Below, in pieces: positions 1-4,419 of a stretch of 5,972 nucleotides of DNA. The position numbers and the translations under genes were made by a program. The notes beneath the pieces are model-generated. The model saw only the letters and a list, made by a program, of their open reading frames with translations, was not told the origin of the DNA and ran no database searches. Every line of letters starts with the position of its first letter. Position 1 is the first letter of the stretch. The DNA is from Microcaldota archaeon (GTDB taxonomy: Archaea; Micrarchaeota; Micrarchaeia; Micrarchaeales; Micrarchaeaceae): contig DAHWIS010000059.1 in assembly GCA_027344745.1 (NCBI GenBank), positions 1 to 5,972 of the forward strand, given 5' to 3'.

Positions 1-27
1 TCGAGAGTTCAAATCTCTCCAGGCCCA
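1..27 (+). tRNA. 3' end of a tRNA gene (T arm and 3' acceptor strand), cut by the window start
   Basis: Bases 3-7 (GAGAG) and 15-19 (CTCTC) form a five-pair T stem around the seven-base loop TTCAAAT, the standard T-loop consensus. The next seven bases, CAGGCCC, would be the 3' acceptor strand, implying a 5' strand of GGGCCTG, and A27 would be the discriminator. No CCA is encoded, which is common in archaea. The anticodon lies outside the window, so the amino-acid identity cannot be read. Confidence 0.8.
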
Positions 28-28
28 T

Positions 29-64
29 TCATTTCCGGGGGTTATATGCAACCCGATGAAATGA
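29..64 (+). other. Stem-loop directly downstream of the tRNA
   Basis: TCATTTC (29-35) pairs with GAAATGA (58-64), and inside it GGGTT (39-43) pairs with AACCC (50-54) around a six-base loop. A 3x3 internal loop separates the two stems. It starts one base after the predicted tRNA 3' end. It could be a trailer structure used in tRNA 3' processing or termination, but there is no T-run after it. Formation in vivo is inference. Confidence 0.35.
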
Positions 65-79
65 TATCAAGTTATCTAA

Positions 80-107
80 ATGTTTTGATATCCGGATATC
101 AAAACAT
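80..107. repeat. Perfect 28-bp palindrome, possible operator
   Basis: The half sequence ATGTTTTGATATCC (80-93) is followed with no spacer by its exact reverse complement (94-107). Each half contains GATATC, and a third GATATCAA lies at 63-70. The palindrome ends about 31 bases before the TATA-like box of the gene at 167. That is a plausible place for a dimeric regulator, either of the small gene or of the region between the tRNA and that gene. No T-run follows, so an intrinsic terminator is less likely. Confidence 0.6.
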
Positions 108-138
108 ACGGCCGGGTGTGAAAACCTGCACGAAAAAG

Positions 139-146
139 ATAAATAT
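139..146 (+). promoter_or_regulatory. TATA-like box for the gene at 167
   Basis: The sequence ATAAATAT is preceded by the purine-rich stretch CGAAAAAG, which resembles a TFB recognition element. Its centre lies about 24 bases before the ATG at 167, the distance expected when transcription starts at or very near the start codon. No Shine-Dalgarno is visible, consistent with a leaderless mRNA. Confidence 0.5.
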
Positions 147-166
147 CTTCAAAATAATCCTTTCTC

Positions 167-661
167 ATGGAAAAATCAAAAAGCAGGCAAATCTGCGATA
201 CAACCGAATTATTCGGTATGAGTGCGTTCTTTCACATAATCGATAAAATGCAGAACATAAAAGAAAAGCAAATATCGGAATTGAATTCGCTCTATGAAAA
301 GTCCAGCTCCGGCAACATAAAAGGCATAATTACCGACATAATAGACATGGCTGAAAAGAGCAAATCCCTGATAGCCGAAATAAAATCAAGTTCAAATGTG
401 GGGCAAATAGAGCAGCAGAGGGACTATGCAATGTACGACCACCTGTTATCTGAAGACATAAGCATAGAAGCCAATAACGCCGAAAGCCTGTTGAAGGCAG
501 CATTAAAAGAATCAAAAGACCTTGTGGGTATCCTTTCAGTGCTCAAATCAAACTATGGCCCAGAGTTAAGCAGGCGCCTTGAAGCGTTGGAATACAACGA
601 GATACTGAACAAGAACAGGATATCCAATCTTTTGGATACCTTTATCTATGAAAGCTGGTAA
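167..661 (+). CDS. Hypothetical helical protein, 164 aa
   Basis: I do not recognise this protein. It has no Cys/His metal motif, no signal peptide and no clear membrane segment. From about residue 28 to the end it is rich in Lys, Glu, Ile, Leu and Ser with heptad-like spacing, suggesting a bundle of long amphipathic helices or a coiled coil. It ends in an aromatic tail (IYESW). ATG 167 fits the TATA box 24 bases upstream (leaderless). ATG 218 (residue 18) and ATG 248 (residue 28) are alternatives that would drop a less helical N-terminus. The gene stands alone: the next gene has its own TATA-like box. A small helical scaffold, adaptor or DNA-associated protein is possible, but nothing in the sequence decides. 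Confidence 0.65.
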   Translation: MEKSKSRQICDTTELFGMSAFFHIIDKMQNIKEKQISELNSLYEKSSSGNIKGIITDIIDMAEKSKSLIAEIKSSSNVGQIEQQRDYAMYDHLLSEDISIEANNAESLLKAALKESKDLVGILSVLKSNYGPELSRRLEALEYNEILNKNRISNLLDTFIYESW

Positions 662-710
662 TGTCGATCGGATCGCATCGCATTGCGCTGCCAACGCGCA
701 GATAGCAACT

Positions 711-720
711 ATTTTATATT
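711..720 (+). promoter_or_regulatory. TATA-like box for the HIT-Taw1 unit
   Basis: ATTTTATATT is centred about 33 bases before the TTG start at 749. A start site some 25 bases downstream of it would leave a short leader of roughly 8-10 bases that just contains the Shine-Dalgarno AGGTG at 739-743. Confidence 0.45.
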
Positions 721-738
721 CGGCATCGAATAATGACT

Positions 739-743
739 AGGTG
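739..743 (+). promoter_or_regulatory. Shine-Dalgarno deciding a TTG start
   Basis: AGGTG is complementary to the CACCT of the 16S rRNA 3' end and sits five bases before TTG 749. An in-frame TGA at 734-736 excludes a more upstream start, and the zinc-binding Cys pair of the HIT protein begins only five codons in. TTG is therefore the best start. Confidence 0.7.
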
Positions 744-748
744 TAACT

Positions 749-1153
749 TTGCCGGACGATTGCATATTCTGCAAGCTTCATGATTCGGGCGATCAATTAT
801 ACAAGGACGATATATGCTACGTAATACTTGACAAGTATCCGATATCGAAAGGGCACGTTCTCGTTGTGACCAAAAGGCACTTCAAGGACATAACCGATGC
901 GGACGACGACACCGTAGCGCACCTTGCAGTAATTTCAAAGAAGTTTGCAGTGTTATTAAGGGAAAGGCTGAACGCCGAAGGCGTTAATGTTGGGACAAAC
1001 ATAGGAAAAGCTGCGGGGCAGGCAATCATGCATGCCCATATGCACATTATACCGAGATACAAAGGCCAAGGCAGAAGCTTCAATTACGGACGCAATAACG
1101 AGATCACCGTAGATGAAAAAGAGGAACTGAAATCCATCCTTACATCGCAATAG
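749..1153 (+). CDS. HIT-family (histidine triad) nucleotide hydrolase/transferase
   Basis: Small soluble protein of 134 aa, typical for the HINT branch of the HIT superfamily, which hydrolyses the phosphate bond of purine nucleotide conjugates such as AMP-lysine or dinucleoside polyphosphates. The signature H95-A-H97-M-H99-I-I is intact; in the family the middle His (H97) is the nucleophile. N84 and the G90-Q91 segment before the triad match the nucleotide-binding region. C5 and C8 (CIFC), with H44 and H95 as candidate partners, look like the zinc site found in many HINT proteins. The start is TTG with a good Shine-Dalgarno. The stop is TAG, with a back-up TAA two codons later. Only 11 bases separate it from Taw1 downstream, so the two are probably co-transcribed. 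The physiological substrate cannot be inferred. Confidence 0.93.
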   Translation: MPDDCIFCKLHDSGDQLYKDDICYVILDKYPISKGHVLVVTKRHFKDITDADDDTVAHLAVISKKFAVLLRERLNAEGVNVGTNIGKAAGQAIMHAHMHIIPRYKGQGRSFNYGRNNEITVDEKEELKSILTSQ

Positions 1154-1164
1154 GCATAAAATCA

Positions 1165-2190
1165 ATGCGCTTAGAATTATCAGATAAAGGTGTTTTCCTG
1201 GCAGATTTACCTTGGATTATAGAAACAAAGATGAAAAAGCAGGGCTATCACTTCGTCGGCAAGCATTCTGCGGTGAAGATATGCGAATATACCGCAAATG
1301 GCATAAGAGGCGAAACCCTCTGCTACAAGTATTCTTTTTATGGGATAAAAAGCTGGCAATGCATACAGGGCACCCCTGCGATAGGATGCGATATAGCATG
1401 CAAATTCTGCTGGAGGCTCATACCCGAAGAGATGGGGGTGAATTGGAATGAGCTCAATGCTGTAAGCGAATGGGATGATCCCGAAACGATAGTGGACGGC
1501 ATGATAAGGGAGCAGAGGCGCATAGTGAGCGGTTTCAAGGCCACCGCAGATACACCTCTAAAGCTAAAGCGCTGGGAGGAGGCGAACGACCCTAAACATG
1601 TGGCTATAAGCCTTACCGGCGAGCCCACGTTCTACCCTAAGCTCAAGGCGCTTATATCCGAATTCCATAAGCGCGGCATAAGTACGTTTCTGGTAACCAA
1701 CGGCACGCTTCCAGAAGCTATCGAAAAACTGGACCCGCTGCCTACTCAAATATACATATCGCTGCAAGCTCCAGACGAAGAAAGTTACATAAAAATTACG
1801 CGTCCGAAGATACCGGATACATGGAAAAGGTTCCTGAAATCACTATCGCTTCTCAAGGGTATAAAAACAAGGACGGTATTGAGGATGACATTGATAAAAG
1901 GTTTGAATATGCATAATCCGGAGGGTTATGCGACGCTGATAAAAACTGCAAAACCAAATTATGTGGAGGTAAAGGGTTTCTCATTCGTAGGGGGAGCCAG
2001 GGGCGAAGACAGGGGGCTAAGCCTTACAAGCATGCCAAACCACGACGAGATAAAGGAATTTGCACATAAGCTTTCAGAATTGACGGGATACATAGAAACC
2101 GCAGAGCATAAACCCAGCAGGATAGAGCTTCTTTCAAGGGACGCACAGTCGGCGAAAAGCAGGGTAATAGACTTTTCGAAAATACATTAA
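1165..2190 (+). CDS. taw1: tRNA 4-demethylwyosine synthase, Taw1/TYW1-like radical SAM enzyme
   Basis: Taw1 makes the tricyclic 4-demethylwyosine base from N1-methylguanosine-37 of tRNA-Phe, using pyruvate as the two-carbon donor and radical S-adenosylmethionine chemistry. The radical SAM motif is C75-x3-C79-x2-C82 followed by W83-R84, the CxFCWR form typical of the family. C40, C53 and C66 are spaced 13 and 13 residues apart, the same spacing as the three cysteines that hold the second [4Fe-4S] cluster in the Methanocaldococcus enzyme. K55, in C-Y-K, corresponds to the lysine proposed to bind pyruvate. Further family blocks are SLTGEPTFYPKL (from about residue 149), VEVKGFSFVGGARG (about 272-285) and MPNHDEIKEFA (about 296-306). 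There is no flavodoxin domain, as usual in archaea. The 341 aa length is normal. The start at 1165 gives about 14 more N-terminal residues than the Methanocaldococcus protein; M23 (1231) would cut into the aligned region. Confidence 0.95.
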   Translation: MRLELSDKGVFLADLPWIIETKMKKQGYHFVGKHSAVKICEYTANGIRGETLCYKYSFYGIKSWQCIQGTPAIGCDIACKFCWRLIPEEMGVNWNELNAVSEWDDPETIVDGMIREQRRIVSGFKATADTPLKLKRWEEANDPKHVAISLTGEPTFYPKLKALISEFHKRGISTFLVTNGTLPEAIEKLDPLPTQIYISLQAPDEESYIKITRPKIPDTWKRFLKSLSLLKGIKTRTVLRMTLIKGLNMHNPEGYATLIKTAKPNYVEVKGFSFVGGARGEDRGLSLTSMPNHDEIKEFAHKLSELTGYIETAEHKPSRIELLSRDAQSAKSRVIDFSKIH

Positions 2191-2269
2191 CCCGTGCCCA
2201 ACGGACATTGCGCTTCCAGGCAAGCTCCTCATGCGCGAAGCTCTGGATTAATCGGTGCATTCGCAAGCG
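2191..2269. other. Convergent intergenic spacer
   Basis: This spacer of 79 bases lies between the 3' ends of Taw1 (plus strand) and the AIM24-family gene (minus strand). I see no T-run on either strand and no strong hairpin. A weak GCTTC (2212-2216) / GAAGC (2237-2241) pairing has a long loop and is not convincing. No RNA or short gene is recognisable. Confidence 0.4.
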
Positions 2270-2953
2270 TCAGGACTTTGTATCTGCCTTCCCCTGCGCG
2301 TAAAGCTCGGACGCGAGCTTGAATCTTGAGACAGAGTGCGCAACTACCCTGCCCTTGCCTTCAAATTTGGCCAGAAAAACGCCTTCTCCGGCAAACAGCA
2401 TGCTGCGTATGTTGTCTACCATGGTTATTTTGTATTTCAAGGTATTGTCGAATCCGGCTATGTGTCCCGGGTCTATCTCCAATGGCTCTGTCCCGTCAAG
2501 CGTGTACTCGACTATGTCCCCAACCACGTGGAGAAATACGCTTCCGGGGCCGACGAACTTCTGCAGTATCAAACCCGCGCCTCCGAAGAATGCAGCGCCG
2601 ATGCTTACAGATTCGATTGTAAACTTTACCTGTTCTGTTGCAGCTATGAATGCATAGTGCTCTGCAGCAAACGATTCTCCAGCGGCTAACTGCACTTCGT
2701 ACGCCTTCCCCGGCAACACTCCTCCTATGGTAACGTTTCCGGATCCGCCATCCGCCTTGAATTCCGTAAGGAATCCCGTTGCGCCTGTCGCCTTCCTCTC
2801 TATCGCGCCCACTATGCCCCCGGCGAGCTTCGGCATCATCTTTATGTTCTTGCTCTTGCTCACGAGCTTTCCCGCATCGGAGAAGATCCCCTCGCCATTG
2901 TTAAGTTTTATATTTATTACCTGCATGCTGTGCCCGATTATCTGATATTCCAT
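2270..2953 (-). CDS. AIM24 / TIGR00266-family beta-rich protein
   Basis: The 227 aa protein matches the AIM24 (DUF124, TIGR00266) family along its whole length. The N-terminus is M-x-Y-x-I-x-G, then Q-x-I-x-I-x-L-x-x-G-E (about residues 11-21). A G-x-I-x-A-I-E-R-K-A-T-G segment follows (about 47-58), then the G-V-L-P-G-K-A-Y-E-V-Q-L repeat, F-G-G-A-G-L-I-L-Q-K-F-x-G-x-G (about 122-137), I-D-P-G-H-I-A-G-F (about 161-169) and a late F-A-G-E-G-V-F-L-A-K-F-x-G-x-G block. The family is predicted to form stacked beta-helix or trimeric beta structures; its molecular role is not established in prokaryotes. Yeast Aim24 is a mitochondrial protein. No signal peptide or membrane helix is visible, so it is likely cytoplasmic. 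The ATG at 2953 is about 23 bases from a T/A-rich box and lacks a Shine-Dalgarno, suggesting its own leaderless transcript. Confidence 0.88.
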   Translation of the reverse strand: MEYQIIGHSMQVINIKLNNGEGIFSDAGKLVSKSKNIKMMPKLAGGIVGAIERKATGATGFLTEFKADGGSGNVTIGGVLPGKAYEVQLAAGESFAAEHYAFIAATEQVKFTIESVSIGAAFFGGAGLILQKFVGPGSVFLHVVGDIVEYTLDGTEPLEIDPGHIAGFDNTLKYKITMVDNIRSMLFAGEGVFLAKFEGKGRVVAHSVSRFKLASELYAQGKADTKS

Positions 2954-2970
2954 AAGATCAGATACTAATC

Positions 2971-2988
2971 AAAATAAAAAGCTAAAAA
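2971..2988 (-). terminator. Oligo-T tracts: likely Rnp4 terminator overlapping the AIM24-family promoter
   Basis: Read on the minus strand, the 40-base gap after Rnp4 contains TTTTT (2988-2984) and TTTTTATTTT (2980-2971). Stretches of T on the coding strand are the usual archaeal termination signal. The second tract is also centred about 23 bases before the ATG of the downstream AIM24-family gene and can serve as its TATA-like element. Both roles are inferred from position. Confidence 0.45.
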
Positions 2989-2993
2989 CCTGC

Positions 2994-3311
2994 CTAAGGG
3001 CGAAGCGGCGCGAGCATCGTTGCGTTGCAATTCGTGCATGTAGTAATAGAGACCTTTTTTTTGCCAACGACGCGCACAGTGCAATTCTTACCCTGGACAA
3101 GCACATAGTTGCATTTTTTGCATACGCCGTACTTAATGGCTTTTGGGAGCTTGACCTTGTAATGCATGCTTATCTTGCGCATCAGCTTTACGTGCCTTGT
3201 CGCTAATCGCGCATCCCCATTACCAACAAACTCGTTGCGTGCTATCCCGTAAAGGATGCCTATTCTCTCAGATGCTATCTCTTTGAGCATGCCCTTGTTG
3301 CTTTTTGCCAT
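2994..3311 (-). CDS. rnp4: RNase P protein component 4 (Rpp21/RPR2 family)
   Basis: This is a protein subunit of the archaeal RNase P holoenzyme, which removes 5' leaders from pre-tRNA. In archaea Rnp4 pairs with Rnp1 (Rpp29) and contacts the specificity domain of the RNase P RNA. The 105 aa include an N-terminal helical half rich in basic residues (R35-R45 region R-L-A-T-R-H-V-K-L-M-R) and a C-terminal zinc ribbon with C64-x2-C67 and C92-x2-C95. Between them, G74-K-N-C-T-V-R80 matches the family G-x-N-x-x-V-R signature. Start ATG 3311 lies 9 bases after the stop of the DJ-1-like gene, so the two are probably one operon. The stop is TAG; reading on gives another TAG four codons later and then only hydrophobic non-family sequence, so TAG is the real end here. 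A T-rich terminator follows. Confidence 0.93.
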   Translation of the reverse strand: MAKSNKGMLKEIASERIGILYGIARNEFVGNGDARLATRHVKLMRKISMHYKVKLPKAIKYGVCKKCNYVLVQGKNCTVRVVGKKKVSITTCTNCNATMLAPLRP

Positions 3312-3320
3312 CCATACACT

Positions 3321-3842
3321 TTATTTGACTCCTAATTTTTCTATCAACAGGTCAAGGCTTTCCTCTATATTGCGCGAATCCTTTATTGTTACCACATTGC
3401 TGGAAATTTCAATCTGGTTGGCTGTGGGCACGCCATGAAACAGCAGTATAAGCCTTTTCAATTCGTCATTTCCCGCCGTAGCTATAGATTTGTTTTTTAT
3501 TATATTGGCCCTTGCGGGAATTTTCACCGCATTGTCTACTGCGCAGACGTATTTGCCCGCGTTGTTGAACTGCATCACCAAATCGAGCAGGGGCCTAAAT
3601 TCAAACAGCTTATACGAGTCTATGCCTACGCCATCGACTATGAATATGCCATTGTAATCTGAAGGATTGGCCTTGCCCGCGTTTACATCAGGCATGGATC
3701 TTGATCCATGGTAGCCTATGCACTCTTTTGTGCTGTAGCTTGACACGTCATAGCTTATGCCCCATCTGCCGAAAAGCATCTTTACCATAGAAAGCGTCTC
3801 GTCCTTGAAATCCTTCGGCGCTATGAATATGAGAAATTTCAT
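3321..3842 (-). CDS. DJ-1/PfpI-like protein lacking the nucleophilic cysteine
   Basis: This 173 aa protein fits the DJ-1/PfpI (class I glutamine amidotransferase-like) fold. Residues 1-8 form the first strand (MKFLIFIA), and F12-K-D-E15-T-L matches the F-x-D-x-E helix start with the conserved acidic residue. The segment D62-Y-N-G-I-F-I-V-D-G-V-G (62-73) replaces the usual DYDALVLPGG strand. G96-K-Y-V-C-A-V-D103-N104-A-V aligns with GKPIAAICHGP, which puts Asp103 and Asn104 where the nucleophilic Cys and its His neighbour normally sit. The C-terminal N-V-V-T-I-K-D-S-R-N-I-E-E-S-L-D-L-L-I-E-K-L also fits. C100 is three residues before the normal position and is unlikely to substitute. It is probably not an active protease, glyoxalase or deglycase of the usual kind; a binding or structural role is possible. 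Its own TATA box lies 28 bases upstream, and Rnp4 follows 9 bases later. Confidence 0.75.
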   Translation of the reverse strand: MKFLIFIAPKDFKDETLSMVKMLFGRWGISYDVSSYSTKECIGYHGSRSMPDVNAGKANPSDYNGIFIVDGVGIDSYKLFEFRPLLDLVMQFNNAGKYVCAVDNAVKIPARANIIKNKSIATAGNDELKRLILLFHGVPTANQIEISSNVVTIKDSRNIEESLDLLIEKLGVK

Positions 3843-3864
3843 ACAATCAAGAGTAATTCTACTG

Positions 3865-3876
3865 ATAAATATTTAT
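3865..3876 (-). promoter_or_regulatory. TATA-like box for the DJ-1-like/Rnp4 unit
   Basis: ATAAATATTTAT is its own reverse complement and is centred about 28 bases upstream of ATG 3842 on the minus strand. No Shine-Dalgarno precedes that ATG. It lies just after the stop of the ThrRS editing-domain gene, suggesting that the DJ-1-like/Rnp4 pair has its own promoter with a leaderless or nearly leaderless transcript. Confidence 0.55.
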
Positions 3877-3881
3877 GCCTT

Positions 3882-4301
3882 TTATTTTTGGCGTATCTCC
3901 CGCGAAATCCTGGCAAGCTTGTGGCCTTTTGCTTTGAGCTCCATCTCATAGAAATATCCAAATGACATAAGATGGACTTCGAAATTCCTTTCTGCAAGCC
4001 TCTGCATTAATCCCATCATCATCGCATTGGCTTCAGCCGGAGGCGCAAGGTCCGCAAACATGTGCGCAAAGGGGTTCAGCACAAGCGTAGATACGCCCAT
4101 ATTCCCCGATATCTTGATTATTTCGCCTACCGCCCTATCTATTATGTCCACTTTGTTTTGGCTGTCGTCTTTCTCAAAACCTACGAAAAGCAGCAGCGAA
4201 TTTTTTACCCTTATCTCTACGGGTTCGGCTATCACGTCGGACCTTCCCTTTTCTGTAGGCATCGCGTTCAGGTAATCAAGATGCCATGCCATAAATCTCA
4301 A
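3882..4301 (-). CDS. Free-standing archaeal threonyl-tRNA synthetase editing domain, divergent
   Basis: The 139 aa match the archaeal ThrRS N-terminal editing domain (tRNA-Thr_ED, DTD-like fold), which removes serine mischarged onto tRNA-Thr. Family blocks in order: M-R-F-M-A-W-H-L-D-Y (1-10, cf. MRxLLIHxDY), L-L-L-F-V-G-F-E-K (36-44), L-N-P-F-A-H80-M-F-A-D-L-A-P-P (75-88), S-F-G-Y-F-Y (113-118) and K-G-H-K-L-A-R-I-S-R (125-134). Here it is a complete gene: TAA follows directly, and no catalytic domain is fused or adjacent. It would have to act in trans or have a new role. Against the canonical FGWYK and GHPLSELSR motifs, the catalytic Lys is Tyr118, the preceding Tyr is Phe117 and the Glu is Arg131; H80 is kept. 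TTG 4301 aligns exactly with the family start and has GGAGG nine bases upstream; ATG 4292 (residue 4) is the alternative. Confidence 0.82.
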   Translation of the reverse strand: MRFMAWHLDYLNAMPTEKGRSDVIAEPVEIRVKNSLLLFVGFEKDDSQNKVDIIDRAVGEIIKISGNMGVSTLVLNPFAHMFADLAPPAEANAMMMGLMQRLAERNFEVHLMSFGYFYEMELKAKGHKLARISREIRQK

Positions 4302-4310
4302 TGCAATGCG

Positions 4311-4315
4311 CCTCC
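4311..4315 (-). promoter_or_regulatory. Shine-Dalgarno deciding a TTG start
   Basis: On the minus strand GGAGG lies nine bases before TTG 4301. The next ATG (4292) would be 18 bases away, too far. This supports TTG initiation and translation from a longer transcript that probably begins at the PCNA promoter. Confidence 0.65.
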
Positions 4316-4329
4316 AACCATAAGCCTAT

Positions 4330-4349
4330 GGGCCCTTGTACAAGGGCCC
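4330..4349. repeat. Perfect 20-bp GC-rich palindrome between PCNA and the editing-domain gene
   Basis: GGGCCCTTGT is followed by its exact reverse complement. As RNA it forms an eight-pair stem with a GUAC loop. On the minus strand it begins 13 bases after the distal TGA of the PCNA frame and ends 14 bases before the GGAGG of the next gene. There is no T-run after it, so a classic intrinsic terminator is not supported. An mRNA-processing or stability hairpin, or a protein site, is possible. Confidence 0.55.
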
Positions 4350-4362
4350 GCAATGACAAACA

Positions 4363-4419
4363 TCAGCTTTCCATATACGGTGCTAAGACGTACGCCAACT
4401 TCACGTCGCCTATTCCCTA
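4363..4419 (-). other. In-frame amber codon and conserved PCNA C-terminus beyond it
   Basis: The PCNA frame stops at TAG (4417-4419) after T-D-E-P-I-K-I-D. Continuing in the same frame gives GIGDVKLAYVLAPYMES and then TGA (4363-4365). This is the expected PCNA ending: the last beta strand (usually x-x-L-T-Y-Y-L-A-P) and the A-P-x-x-E tail that forms part of the PIP-box partner site. Family members often have Tyr after the K-I-D/E stretch, and TAG is one base away from both Tyr codons (TAT and TAC). With the continuation the protein is 247 residues including the amber position, the normal length. Readthrough, nonsense mutation and base-call error cannot be told apart from this sequence. Confidence 0.85.

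Noticed and set aside
1..107. tRNA-adjacent integration site of a mobile element
   Set aside because: There is no integrase, no repeated copy of the tRNA 3' end and no element-like gene in the window; the palindrome alone does not support it.
46..246. Plus-strand open frame of 66 codons after the tRNA
   Set aside because: It runs through the stem-loop, the palindrome and the TATA-like box, and overlaps the better supported gene at 167 in another frame.
684..700. Small inverted repeat TGCGC/GCGCA in the gap before the HIT gene
   Set aside because: Only five pairs with a seven-base loop and no T-run follow; it is too weak to call a terminator or RNA.
1151..1159. HIT gene TAG followed two codons later by TAA, suggesting TAG might be sense
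   Set aside because: The protein already has full family length; a tandem stop is common and gives no evidence either way.
2319..2689. Several overlapping plus-strand open frames of 98-117 codons
   Set aside because: They lie opposite the AIM24-family gene, have no family resemblance or ribosome site, and mirror its codon pattern.
2958..2996. Extension of Rnp4 past its TAG as further evidence of amber readthrough
   Set aside because: The extension contains a second TAG after three codons and then hydrophobic sequence unlike the family, so TAG is a true stop there.
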